A stretch of 64,000 nt of DNA from Meandrina meandrites (taxonomy: Eukaryota > Cnidaria > Anthozoa > Scleractinia > Meandrinidae): contig OY855906.1 of assembly GCA_963693305.1 (NCBI GenBank), positions 16,500,661 to 16,564,660 on the forward strand, given 5' to 3'. Under the pieces are notes generated by a model. The model ran no database searches. It was not told where the DNA came from and worked only from the letters and a program-made list of their open reading frames with translations. The translations under genes and the position numbers were made by a program. Of this stretch, positions 44,601 to 52,940 are shown piece after piece. The first letter of the stretch is position 1; every line of letters starts with the position of its first letter.

Positions 44601-47042
44601 GAACATCACACCGATGGAAACATTTCAGGAGAAACGTTGCTTCGCATTCCAGCACGGGCCGATGTACGTGTTAAGACGTCTGCAGCTAATTACATTGTTT
44701 ACAAGCACTGTTAGTAGAGGAAACTTTACAGCCAGCATAAAAGGAAGGACTTGAACTTTACCTAAACTGCACATGAACAGACATAATTCCCGCTTAAAGA
44801 AACGGTCGAGTTTAGAATGGCTGGCTCTTATTAATTTTTACAAGCAGAAAACCGATTACGTTTTCCAAAGTTGACCAATTAAATTGAAGTTCTCATGCGG
44901 GGATCACGTTTCAGTGTGAGTTGTCACGAAAATCCAACTGAAAGGAACGCATGCAAAATTTTAAGACTTGCTTGGAAATATATATTTTTGCAAAATCATG
45001 TGCACTATACCGACCTTAAACTGATTTAAACTTTGGAGTGCAAAATAGCGAAACATAAACGGAAGACACTCGAGAAGGCACTGCAAGAAACAACAGACAG
45101 CGGCAGACTTTTGCGCTTCGCTGAACATAGCCGGCGCGTTGGTCGCATGAATCAAACAGACTGCTCGCCAAACAGATAGCGTTTCGTGTGGCATATTGTA
45201 AAACATGGACTGGAGTGGAGTGGAGTGGATTTGTAAAACACGGACTTTACCATTTAACTATTTCTTTCTGCGTTTGTTGGAGTAAACGTTGAGACGATTT
45301 AATTGAGAAGAAATTAAGAGAGAAAAATCCATGTTTTACAAATCCACCTTTTACAAATCCGTCTTTTACAAATCCACCTTTTACAAATCCACCTTTTACA
45401 AGTCAGTCTTTTACAAATCCATGTTTTACAAATCCACCTTTTACAAATCCATGTTTTACAAATCCACCTTTTACAAATCAGTGTTTTACAAATCCACCTT
45501 TTACAAATCCACCTTTTACAAATCAGTCTTTTACAAATCCAGTCCGTGTTTTACAAATCCACTCCACTCCACTCCACTCCAGTCCATGTTTTACAATATG
45601 CCGTTTCGTGTCCCCAAATTTGTTTTACTTGATGAAGTGGCGACTGATAATATTCCGGAACAACACGTACGTTTAAATTAAGGTAAGGAGAAAAAGTTAA
45701 AATATAAGCGTGGGCCGCCGCCGTCGCTTTTTTCAACATGTCGAATGAAATACAATAAATATCATGCATCATAAGAACCATAATTACTGGTTTTAACATT
45801 TATATTGAGACTATTTATCCGGTTCGACATTCAAATGAACTGTGTAGAAATATTTTATTCAATACTGTGTGTATAAACACCGTTGGTCATGCAGACGAGA
45901 ACCCTGGAGCTTTGAATTCCAACATGCATGTTGCAGATTCATTACAGACTTTACAGATTATCTGCAGATCTGTTTTTGATCTGTTCATCGTCTGCAGCGG
46001 AAAATCGTTGCAGACAATTTTGGCACTGCGTCGATCTGCACAGACTGAAAACAGACTCTGCAGACGCTAAGTTTCGGGGGTGGAAGCGGAATCATTGGAC
46101 TTTTATGATTCATGATTCCTGTCTTGTTTTACCTCAATGATTCGTGATTCATTTAAAAATTTCCTTCGATATTCATGATTCATTTGTCATTGCTTTCACC
46201 CAGTTTTGAAAATAACTTAACTGTGTGTAACATACCTAATCACAGTCAAGTTGATAGGTAAGGGATGAGAATTTGAATCGCGTTTTCAGTGTTATCCTGT
46301 AGGGGGGTCTGGGGGCATGCTCCCCCAGAAAATTTTGAAAATTAGACGCTCGGAAATGCTATTTTTGGCCATTTCTGTGATATAGCTGTTAAGAAGTTTC
46401 GTAGTTTGCATTCTATATTCACACGCCTCCAATATCGATGGAAGCATATTGATTTGTTATTCATGATTCTTTTATTTACCCATCTCTCGTTATTCATGAT
46501 TCCCAAGTTTTAAACACGAAGATTCATGATTCCTACCAATTTTACAGCTATGATTCATGATTCATGATTCATGATTCCGCTTCCACCCCCGACTAAGTTA
46601 GTCTGCTGTTGATCTGTTTTTGGCAAAACAGATCTGTTACAGATCTGCTGCAGATCTGCTGGTTTCGTACGGGTTTTGTTATTTCTGGTTATCATAAAAG
46701 TCAAACACATCTCTTTTTTTTTCATTATTGTTTCTCTGGGTTTAAACGTGAACTGAGGAATAGATCACTCAAAAGGTAGATGACCTTACGCCTGTAAAGT
46801 ATTCCTTCTAAGAAACAAATGTCATGTTTTGTGTTTTAGGCGGAGATGAGTGGAAGCTGGTTGCTGAGAAACTGGGCTTAACCCAAGAAAGGATTCGTTT
46901 CTATGACAAACGTATGCAGAACCCATTTGACGCTGTTCTTACTTGCATTACTAATCAGCGTAACGTAAGTGTGGGCTATCTGTGCGACGTGTTGAACGAA
47001 TGTGGGTTACCTGTGATGGCTGACCTTCTGTTAAAAAGGTAA
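32654..47042 (+). CDS. ZAP/PARP12-type four-CCCH zinc-finger protein with repeat region and C-terminal Death domain
   Basis: Five exons (32,654-33,392, 38,379-38,921, 39,290-39,334, 43,567-43,644, 46,840-47,042) give 535 residues. Every junction is phase 1, and the borders are GT-AG. Residues 1-60 are helical, like the winged-helix start of ZAP. Four CCCH fingers follow: Cys78-Cys87-Cys92-His96, Cys98-Cys106-Cys112-His116, Cys166-Cys174-Cys180-His184 and Cys186-Cys194-Cys200-His204. Their spacing and linker match the RNA-binding N-terminus of ZC3HAV1/PARP12. Exon 2 encodes about four and a half 29-residue repeats (PLARKMAEISNRRNVFQHK). Exons 4-5 encode a Death-domain fold (GDEWKLVAEKLGLTQERIRF ... 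VGYLCDVLNECGLPVMADLL). ZAP-type fingers bind foreign RNA and Death domains assemble signalling complexes, so an RNA-sensing adaptor is inferred, not shown. The exon 2 borders are the weakest part of the model. Confidence 0.8.
33586..33854. mobile_element. Non-autonomous DNA element with CAGTAGTGGATCCAG end
   Basis: CAGTAGTGGATCCAGGGG at the left and TGTATCCGCCCCTG at the right are imperfect inverted repeats. TTCGG lies just outside the left end and one base outside the right end. The interior holds a C run. It lies in intron 1 of the CCCH-Death gene. Confidence 0.6.
34365..34415 (-). ncRNA. Hammerhead-ribozyme-like motif, left terminal repeat
   Basis: On the minus strand the core reads CTGAAGA, then A, then a perfect stem GGGC-TAA-GCCC, then GAAAC. 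This is the conserved CUGANGA - helix II - GAAA order of hammerhead ribozymes, which are known in Penelope-like elements. A 2-bp helix III (AC-ATTT-GT) can follow; helix I is not clear. Confidence 0.5.
34443..37065 (+). pseudogene. Broken Penelope-like reverse transcriptase / GIY-YIG gene
   Basis: The coding sequence runs in several frames: 34,443-35,069 (N-terminal basic region with HTIFIGRCLRKRLIPNGFR), 35,040-35,337, 35,334-35,753 (SVIKPADKGGAVVVW and FYILPKIHKPNNPGRPIVSA, the fingers of the reverse transcriptase), a stop-interrupted palm near 35,770-36,130 including CYIDDVVGA, 36,239-36,718 (thumb) and 36,640-37,065 (CIVCRRCSVLYIGETGRRLR, the GIY-YIG core). At least four frameshifts and one in-frame stop prevent a full-length product. 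All domains of a complete element can be recognised. Confidence 0.88.
37258..37306 (-). ncRNA. Hammerhead-ribozyme-like motif, internal
   Basis: On the minus strand the sequence reads CTGATGA, a helix II of GACCGAA / TTCGGTC closing a 4-base loop, then GAAAC. The flanks GACGT (37,300-37,304 region) and ACGTC (37,260-37,264 region) can pair outside the core. The core is canonical, but helix I would be very short. It is opposite in strand to the main Penelope-like gene, so it may belong to a second, antisense fragment between 37,066 and 37,380. Confidence 0.5.
37590..37713. repeat. 27-bp tandem repeat
   Basis: Four to five nearly identical units of AAGCGAGGCAAATTGCAGAA plus GAAACGA lie in the 3' part of the Penelope-like element. 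The unit length is a multiple of three, which makes a false open frame. Units differ by one base (ACAAAAG versus ACGAAAG). Confidence 0.9.
37855..37905 (+). ncRNA. Hammerhead-ribozyme-like motif, right terminal repeat
   Basis: CTGAAGA (37,869-37,875), helix II GGGC-TAA-GCAC with one mismatch, then GAAAC (37,888-37,892). It is the plus-strand counterpart of the motif at 34,365-34,415, whose helix II is perfect. Likely a decayed copy. Confidence 0.4.
39540..39830. repeat. About 115-bp tandem repeat in intron 3 of the CCCH-Death gene
   Basis: Two and a half diverged units share CACAAGAGC, ACAAATTTATTTAAGTGGTCC and CAAATTCTACAAAAATGACG-type phrases. Repeats only; the short open frames in both directions follow from the A/T-rich unit. 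Confidence 0.7.
40286..40509. mobile_element. Mariner-like MITE with TA duplication
   Basis: GAGAGGTTAAGCATGGCG at the left and CATGCTTAACCTCTC at the right are inverted repeats flanked by TA (40,284-40,285 and 40,510-40,511). A further inner pair (GGCAAACGGCAAA / TTTGCCGTTTGCC) extends the palindrome. Confidence 0.8.
40791..40940. mobile_element. MITE with CAGACTCGTTCCCAGTC ends
   Basis: CAGACTCGTTCCCAGTC (40,791) pairs perfectly with GACTGGGAACGAGTCTG (40,924-40,940). About 150 bases long. No target-site duplication was visible. Immediately to the right another inverted-repeat element (CAGTGCCGTAGC / GGCTACGGC, about 40,945-41,240) begins. Confidence 0.75.
41674..41850. mobile_element. hAT-like MITE with CAGTGGCGGATCC ends
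   Basis: CAGTGGCGGATCC and GGATTCGCCACTG form inverted terminal repeats 177 bases apart. The end sequence resembles hAT-derived non-autonomous elements. No duplication was seen. Confidence 0.65.
43105..43440. repeat. About 125-bp tandem repeat upstream of exon 4 of the CCCH-Death gene
   Basis: Units starting GAAAAATCGTCAAGTTAGCG recur at about 43,148 and 43,275, with a third, diverged one at about 43,410 (AAAAAATCGTTGAGTTTGC). Each also contains a GCCGG-TTCTG / AAGTG-TTGAATA block. Confidence 0.75.
45331..45600. repeat. 15-bp minisatellite (TTTTACAAATCCACC) with inverted partner
   Basis: About seventeen tandem units of TTTTACAAATCCACC or TTTTACAAATCAGTC. The right end (TCCATGTTTTACAATATGCC) is the reverse complement of 45,187-45,210 (GGCATATTGTAAAACATGGA). 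The CACTCCACTCCACTCC block is mirrored at 45,212-45,230. The 15-base unit creates a false MFYKSTFYKS repeat frame. Confidence 0.9.
46074..46592. mobile_element. 519-bp MITE with CTAAGTT duplication and TGATTCA repeats
   Basis: TCGGGGGTGGAAGCGGAATC at the left pairs with GATTCCGCTTCCACCCCCGA at the right. CTAAGTT lies directly outside both ends (46,067-46,073 and 46,593-46,599). The interior is rich in the heptamer ATTCATG. It is nested in the larger CAGATCTG-rich element, so it inserted later. Confidence 0.88.
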
Positions 47043-48767
47043 TCGCATAAAGGCCACAAGGGTCATCACACAAAGGTCATCACCCAAGGTTGATACTTTT
47101 CTAAGAATTGAGTGATTAGTTTTGTTACTGAAATGTTTTCGGTGTTGGATGCTATATATAAGTATATTTATGTTGTAAGTCATTTTTTAAAGTATAGCTG
47201 TAAAGTACCGTTAATTATTGTAAAGTATGTTTCTATTAAACTAAATGTATGTTTAGTAATACTCAAAAAGAACTACTTTTTTAAACATTTGAGTCTCAGG
47301 ATCAATGAATGTAAGGAATTCACGCAATTCCATACATTTTGGATTGCTTGTTACCTTCAGTAGAGTAAAACTCAGCAAGTTTGCTACCTTTGTGAGATAT
47401 ACGAAGGCTTATTAACCATACGGTAACAAATATGATACCCAGAAAGGAATTTTGTACATTTTTTTGGTAATTTCTATCCCAAAATCTTACCTATCTCTGA
47501 GGCTTGCAGGAAAAACTTGTGTATTTGGTCTGACTTTCTTTGTCTTTGGTCGGAATAGAACGAAACTTTCCAACTCTACAATTCTAACCTCTTTGCCTCA
47601 GAGTCAGGTCGTGTCAGATTAATTATTTTGGCTATCCTAAGTGTTTCATTGTTATGTTAATATATATTTTTTATTTTTGTTTTAAATGCTATTCCCAGTT
47701 ATTGAATTTTGCATAGAAAACAGTTTGCTTGGAAACATTCATTTTGGGGTAGGGCAATTCAGTATTTGTGATTGTGATCTCGCTCCGAAGCAGACTCACT
47801 TGAAACAAAATCCGTTTGTCTGTCTTAGAGACGTGTCTACCTTAAAAAGGCGTCTTCCTTAAAGAAATGTAATTTATAAAGATCGAGTAACTGAATGATT
47901 TACTCAGAAATAAATATTCTTTGGGTCGTACACTTTTGTTTGTAATTCCGCTAACCAAAGCATAATTGAACTCTGACGCATATTAAATATAAATTTAAAA
48001 CTTAGTGAAATAGTGATAAGATGTTTATCAACTATGTCACGAGCGTCAGGCGTAACCGTGTTCTAATCTGTGTTTCAAAAAAAAAGGAACCAAGAAAACA
48101 TTCTGTGTCGTGTTGTTATGAAATGAACATGGGCTCATAGCAAGCAAAGACATTCAAAAACGTTCGCACGGAAAGTTCAAAAGGTCATCATTTATTTGAC
48201 AGGAGCATTTAAACCGATTTTACGCAGATTCAAGTCACAAGGGGTTTACAAATACAACGGCATATAATCAACTATTTCAAGTACTTAAATTGCAAAATCT
48301 TTTTGGGTTGCGGTGAGCCAGATTGAAAATGGTGAAAAACCTGAAGAAAAATTGGGGACGAAGCGAGCGGAAGCGACGGGCGAAAACGCGCGGTCATTTT
48401 TTTTCTCGCTTCACGCTCAACGGAGTGCGAAAAAATAGGGGCTGCTCGTAGTCTATGTAAGCCTGAACTGTCACGCTTTCTTGTCGAAAATTTCATCGTT
48501 TCTGCTCATACGTACTGCTGCTCATACTTTATCATGCAAAATAGTCGTTGTCTCAAAGAGACCTTTGATTCGTATCTGGCGTTGCACAAAATCTTGTCTT
48601 GCAGGTGAACCAATAGTAGTTATTTGTAGGGCTCCAAATTGTACTGTGTACAGATATTTTTATTATTATTGTATTGTAGGTCAACCTTAACTAGTGTTGT
48701 ACGCGTTAGTATTGTAAGTGACGTGTATTTGTAAGTAGTCTTTAATTAATTAATACAATGTAACTTA
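47043..48767. other. Non-coding stretch after the CCCH-Death gene
   Basis: Should include the 3' untranslated region. It contains a repeat-like segment at about 48,330-48,470 (AGCGAGCGGAAGCGACGGG) resembling a fragment of a dispersed element. No coding exon was supported. Confidence 0.5.
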
Positions 48768-49494
48768 GGGCCAATTCGCACTTGCGGACAAATTTTGTAA
48801 CAATTCGTAGATTTCATCATTTATGTGTCACTTGTCACAGAAAACAAGTGCGAATACGTTTTTTGAGACCTAGAACTTGTCAAACAATTCAGGAAAACAA
48901 AGAAGCAGTTGTCTTATGATTGGTCCGCGTTGCACGCGCAATACATTTTGTTAAACAATCGCAAAAACAAGTGCAAACGACTTGTTGGACAAGTGCAAAT
49001 TTTGTCAAAACGGATAAATCTTCAAAGGGGCCGATGTTCTGCCTCAAGGCAGGACAAGTCATGACAGGTCGCATTCCAACGCCCCTCGTAATGCCAGCTA
49101 ACAATACGTTGTTGATTGGCTATTGTGTTTGGTCTGGATTGTACTAAAAAACAACAAGCGAAATTTTTCCGCGATAGGCGGCAAAACATGTTCGTGTGCC
49201 GATGTAAGGTCGAGGAAGGATGGTAATACCGGGGTTGGAACAAATGAATGCGGAGGGAACCAGTTTTTGCCGATAAATGGAGGGGAAAAGAAAAAGTTTA
49301 CTTTCGACATTTTCCCCGCACGAGCACAAAAACATCACTACATGCGCACTTCAAATGCAAATCGTTTTAAATTTTTTCACCACGTGAACCTGCCTGATCT
49401 ACCAATTGTTACAAAATTTGTCTGCTAGTGCGAATTGACCCTTTGTCAAAAATGTTATGACGTTTAAAACTTGTCCGCTAGTGCGAATCGGCCC
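48768..49494. mobile_element. Harbinger-like MITE with TTA duplication
   Basis: GGGCCAATTCGCACTTGCGG at the left pairs with CCGCTAGTGCGAATCGGCCC at the right. TTA flanks both ends (48,765-48,767 and 49,495-49,497). Further AGTGCGAATTG-type copies occur inside. It lies about 130 bases left of the start of the viral element. Confidence 0.82.
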
Positions 49495-50370
49495 TTATTG
49501 TAATGTACCTTAGCAATGTAAGTAATTGTACTGTAAGTAATTATCTCGTACGTAATGTAAGTAATTGAACTGTAAGTAGTTTTTTTTTCTTTCCTGTGTT
49601 TTAGAGTAAAAAGTAGTATAGTAATTGGGGGTACCGGCGCAAAAAATAGATTTGGAAAAAATGCGCTCGAATAAAATTATATCTCTGTTTTTGGAAAATT
49701 GCGCTGGAATTATATCTTTAAAAATGAGCCTGGTTTTTTTTGGCAAAGTACTCAGAAATCAAATATTGGAAATTAAATGCTCTTATAGTATTTTTCAAAT
49801 CAATACTGTTTCCAATACTGAAAAAACAAATCTATACTCTTTTTTAAAAATTAGTGCGTTTATTTTCAATACTGAATCAAATACTATATCCATTACTGAA
49901 TCAAATACTGAATTAAATACTGAATCAAATACTGTATCCATTACTGTATCTAAGCGAAGCTCTTATGATGTTTTGATTTTTTAATCAAAACTCCATTTTA
50001 AATGCTCTTATAGTAAAATATTGGTTTCAATTCTTGGAAAAATATGCTGTGTCATTTCTTGGAATTTATATCTGGATATTGTGCTGGAAAATGCGTTGGA
50101 TTTTTTTGCGCTGGGTTTTCAAACACATGATTCAAATCTTGGAACCCAATCCTTGAAAACAAGCGAAGCTATATGATGTTTGATTTTTTAAAATCAAATA
50201 CCATAATTCAAAAAGCTATTATAGTCTTTTTACCAATTTTTGATTTTTGTTTGTTTAATCAATCCTGGAAACAAGCTAAGATATATGATGTTTGGATTCA
50301 ATAAAATTCAAACATCCTTTTATCTATAATTTAACTTGTTTTGATCTTAGTGTGTTGTATTCTCATCATC
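49495..50370. other. Left terminal, non-coding part of the viral element
   Basis: After the putative end at about 49,629 come about 700 AT-rich bases without a supported gene. They contain tandem ACTGAATCAAAT units (49,865-49,945) and three copies of a motif of the form AAGCGAAGCT...TATGATGTTTGATT, each followed by its own AATCAAA complement (49,952, 50,161 and 50,273). This is the expected place of a terminal inverted repeat; its partner is not in the window. Confidence 0.55.
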
Positions 50371-50868
50371 TTATTCAGTACAATCAGATGAATCACCATC
50401 GGATGAATCACCATCGGATGAATCACGATTATCATCATCATCATCATTATCATCATCAGTATCAGATAAATCACTATAATTCAATTCCTTCGTTTTTAAA
50501 CACTCTTTTACGAATCGTGAATGCTCGTATTTAATAGTTATATTACAATCACATTTAATGTAAATATATCCATTTGTCATAACTAGATGCCTTTTACCAT
50601 CAATAGTATAGATTCCTCCGAAAATATCGCTTCCATATTTTCTAAATGCTGGATGATGAAATAATATTTTATTTTGAAGTATATTCTCTCGTCGTGTTCT
50701 TTCAATGGCTCCAATTATGAGTGGCTTTTGTCCTTCATAACAAGATTGAGGTACTTTTTGGACCCCAGTACTGGTATTATTTAAAGATTTTGATGATTCA
50801 AGAAAATCTTTCATAAAATTCATGTGTTGATTTACAAGCTTGAGATCTTTCGGAAAATTTGTAGTCAT
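50371..50868 (-). CDS. Hypothetical viral protein with acidic tail (165 aa)
   Basis: The intact frame starts at ATG 50,868 directly after a TATATATATA block, as for other genes of the element. The first 125 residues are mixed globular sequence with a short Cys pair (KCDC). The last 40 are Asp/Ser-rich, with a DDDNDDDDDN run and three copies of SSDGD. It is the outermost gene on this side, next to the terminal region. I do not recognise the family. An acidic tail of this kind could bind basic proteins or DNA-packaging proteins, but nothing shows it. Confidence 0.65.
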   Translation of the reverse strand: MTTNFPKDLKLVNQHMNFMKDFLESSKSLNNTSTGVQKVPQSCYEGQKPLIIGAIERTRRENILQNKILFHHPAFRKYGSDIFGGIYTIDGKRHLVMTNGYIYIKCDCNITIKYEHSRFVKECLKTKELNYSDLSDTDDDNDDDDDNRDSSDGDSSDGDSSDCTE

Positions 50869-50978
50869 TCTATATATATATTATACATTTTTTTTTAATA
50901 TGATTTTTTCTGCGTTTTAATTAAACGACGAAATTTGAGAAGGCTATTATACTCATTTTATTGTTATATTTGATGCGT

Positions 50979-51362
50979 TTATATATTTTGTAAATCTTTC
51001 ATTGGTATCCAGCTGTTGAATTCATCACTATACCCCTTCCATTTCACAAGAGCCTGTTTCTTTTTGTAGTCTCTGCGGATCACTTTATCAATTCTGAATA
51101 CATCCTGTTTTGCTTTTATCAGTTCAGGTTCATAAAAGCTACCTTTTATTTCTTCATTATTTAAATCCTTCAGTTTGTAAGTGATTGGATTAGTGTATTT
51201 TATCTTATCAACGATAAAAACCTCTTCTGTCCAGTTTGGAGTGTAACCCTTGTCGAAAGTCTTCCTTTTATACTTAGATATTCGGACCTTAATTATCACC
51301 GACTTTGAATTTAGGTTTAGCTGATAATGGCTCCATATCACCGTATAGGTTGAAGTAAACAA
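50979..51362 (-). CDS. Integrase C-terminal part: SH3-like linker and chromodomain
   Basis: This frame carries the continuation of the integrase: a basic segment (KVRISKYKRKTFDKGYTPNW) followed by a typical chromodomain end (VIRRDYKKKQALVKWKGYSD). Useful sequence begins at about 51,296; the codons before that belong to an out-of-frame overlap with the catalytic frame. Relative to the catalytic part it is shifted +1, the break coinciding with an in-frame TAA at 51,289-51,291. Chromodomain integrases bind methylated histone tails and can steer insertion. A small insertion next to GGTGAT is the simplest cause of the break; a programmed shift cannot be excluded. Confidence 0.8.
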   Translation of the reverse strand: MFTSTYTVIWSHYQLNLNSKSVIIKVRISKYKRKTFDKGYTPNWTEEVFIVDKIKYTNPITYKLKDLNNEEIKGSFYEPELIKAKQDVFRIDKVIRRDYKKKQALVKWKGYSDEFNSWIPMKDLQNI

Positions 51363-51957
51363 TCCCTTGATTCTTTTTCTTTGAAGCCTCTACTGGTGTC
51401 ATCTTTATTGAACTGTGTTTTGTATTATTGTATTCTTTTACCAGTTTGGGTAGCATATCTAAATACTGTGTGTTACCTTGAACAGTAAACTGTTTGTACA
51501 TTTTATTTTTCAAAGTTTTATTAAATCTCTCAATAACAACAGCTTTACCTTCATTAAAAGTGGAATACATCTTAATATCATTTTGTTTTAGCCATTCCTT
51601 GAATGTTTTGTTATAAAATTCAGATCCCTTATCGACCCAGAGATATTTAGGCTTACGCTTGTCATTAATGACAATATTGTTGAAAGCGTTAGTTATTGAT
51701 GTACCTTTCTTATCTTTCAATTGTATAGCCCAAGCGAATTTACTGAATACGTCAATTATAGTCAATAGATATTTATAACCTTTATTCCATTTTGAAAGTT
51801 TATCCATAAAAACTAAATCAGCAGACCATATCTCGTCAATTCCATTTGATATTACTCTTCTAGTTTTAAATTTTCGTTTGATTGGTTTATGTAACTCATC
51901 GGCTAATTGTTGAGACCAATCATTTTTACTCAACGCCGTTTTCCGTTTTTTGACTTA
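51289..51957 (-). CDS. Retroviral-type (rve) integrase, catalytic part; no own start codon
   Basis: The frame opens at 51,954, right after a TAA, and has no ATG before the conserved core; TTG at 51,933 is the first start-like codon. The DDE triad is visible: Asp in EIWSADLVFMD, Asp in YLWVDKGSEF, and Glu in AVVIERFNKTLKN. The core resembles the transposon-derived F54H12.3-type integrases of Polintons, which join the element ends to host DNA. It overlaps the end of the upstream phospholipase gene and is in the -1 frame to it, with a slippery heptamer at the overlap. It is therefore probably made as a C-terminal extension of that protein. The frame ends early at 51,289; the chromodomain follows in another frame. 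Confidence 0.9.
51900..51951 (-). promoter_or_regulatory. Putative -1 ribosomal frameshift signal (phospholipase to integrase)
   Basis: On the minus strand, A-AAA-AAC (51,951-51,945) sits in the phospholipase frame as TCA AAA AAC. A 6-base spacer GGAAAA follows. Then comes a stem of CGGC+GTTGAG pairing with CTCAAC+GCCG, with a 14-base loop and a 5-base bulge (AATTA), covering 51,938-51,900. The -1 frame after the heptamer is exactly the integrase frame. The phospholipase stop is seven codons behind the heptamer start. Confidence 0.7.
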
Positions 51958-52475
51958 ACACCAAGACCAAGTTTTGCTTTGCTGGCTATCGCATTATGAG
52001 CAACAGCATGACCCCATTGTCTATCCTTCCAAGGGATGGCATCAAGTGATTTTACCATCTTCCTGTCAGCCTCATTTTTGCACTTGACTTGATCTTTTGA
52101 GGGTTTATTTGCACAGACGCTGTAATCTACATCATGTTGCATTGAAACAGCATCTGTTTTTCCGGTTGGTTTTTCATAGATTTCAAGTATCTTTCCTGTA
52201 TTAGGATCCCATTTCAACTGTTTATTAAGAGGATTGCCTGGACCCGTGTATTTATGACCAGGCATTACGAATCCTTTCTTAGGTGCTACTTTCAATATGG
52301 CTTTATGAATATCAAGAGCCCCGCCACTTTGACTTTTGATGAATTTGGTTTTGTTCTTTCCACAAACGACACAAGTCGATTTTTCCACGAATTTGCCATT
52401 CTTAGCTTTTTCAATTCGTATATTTTTTGCTTTGGTCTTCTTTTTGCATACTAAACAATATGTCATATTACACAT
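51930..52475 (-). CDS. Zinc-ribbon / parvovirus-type phospholipase A2 protein (181 aa)
   Basis: The start is placed at ATG 52,475 because it follows a TATATA block and the Cys motif begins there; the longer open frame upstream overlaps the neighbouring gene. Residues 5-40 form a ribbon, Cys7-Cys10 and Cys35-Cys38 (YCLVC ... CVVC). Residues 76-83, YTGPGNPL, are the calcium loop and His114-Asp115 with Tyr118 (HDVDY) the catalytic motif, both typical of the phospholipase A2 domain in parvovirus capsids and also reported in adintoviruses. Such domains act on endosomal membranes when virions enter cells. The C-terminus is Lys-rich. The 3' end contains the putative frameshift site into the integrase. 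Confidence 0.87.
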   Translation of the reverse strand: MCNMTYCLVCKKKTKAKNIRIEKAKNGKFVEKSTCVVCGKNKTKFIKSQSGGALDIHKAILKVAPKKGFVMPGHKYTGPGNPLNKQLKWDPNTGKILEIYEKPTGKTDAVSMQHDVDYSVCANKPSKDQVKCKNEADRKMVKSLDAIPWKDRQWGHAVAHNAIASKAKLGLGVKSKNGKRR

Positions 52476-52500
52476 CTTTATATACAAATAGATTATATAT

Positions 52501-52929
52501 TTAATCGCAATATTGGTTATGCCATTTACCGTTTTTGTATACAACTCGATTACATGGGCTGGTTGTATCCTTGGGATGGGTCCAGAATTTCTTTGAAAAT
52601 AATCCAGTCTTCTTATTGAAAGCCCCCTTAGCAATATCACCACTCCAGTACTTATCAAAAATCATCTTATCACCTCCTGTAACACCCATGATTGCAGAAG
52701 CTAGATCTTGAGCTTGTTGAAAGCCCGGTATCTTTTCACCGATTTTTTTATTGATTTTTTCCCCGACACCACGGCCAGTTTGTTTATTGCTTACGAAACG
52801 AGTTTTGGTTATTCCACAAGAAGCGCATTTCGATTTGAGCATTAAACGATTGTTTTTTGTTCTCACATATTTTTCAGAACCAGGAACTGAATTAGTTTTT
52901 ATTTTTTCACGCACGCAATACGATTTCAT
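52501..52929 (-). CDS. Small zinc-ribbon-like viral protein (142 aa)
   Basis: The intact frame starts right after a CATATTATAT block. The N-terminus repeats the ribbon of its neighbour, but one cysteine is replaced (YCVREK, then CASCG at Cys35-Cys38). The middle has a Gly/Lys linker and a helical stretch (FQQAQDLASAIMGVTGG). The C-terminal part is aromatic (FDKYWSGD, KKFWTHP, WHNQYCD). It may be a virion protein because it lies in the structural block. The function is unknown and I recognise only the ribbon relationship. Confidence 0.7.
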   Translation of the reverse strand: MKSYCVREKIKTNSVPGSEKYVRTKNNRLMLKSKCASCGITKTRFVSNKQTGRGVGEKINKKIGEKIPGFQQAQDLASAIMGVTGGDKMIFDKYWSGDIAKGAFNKKTGLFSKKFWTHPKDTTSPCNRVVYKNGKWHNQYCD

Positions 52930-52940
52930 ATATAATATGA

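Larger units (their letters stand above)
43848..46673. mobile_element. Foldback element with CAGATCTG-rich arms in intron 4 of the CCCH-Death gene
   Basis: CCCGTAGGAAACCAACAGAT at the left and ATCTGCTGGTTTCGTACGGG at the right are inverted ends about 2.8 kb apart. Both arms consist of degenerate CTGCAGAT/ACAGATCTG units (43,860-44,030; 45,930-46,070; 46,600-46,660). Inside lie a minisatellite (45,331-45,600) and a separate nested MITE (46,074-46,592). No transposase frame was found. Confidence 0.65.

Noticed and set aside
45331..45681. Open frame encoding FYKST-type pentapeptide repeats
   Set aside because: Produced by a 15-base minisatellite; no codon or splice evidence for a gene.
50292..50534. 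Plus-strand frame rich in His/Met/Asn repeats
   Set aside because: Antisense shadow of the Asp/Ser-rich tail of the acidic viral gene at 50,371-50,868.
52476..52658. N-terminal extension of the phospholipase frame up to 52,658
   Set aside because: It overlaps the neighbouring gene, lacks conserved sequence, and the TATATA block lies right before ATG 52,475.
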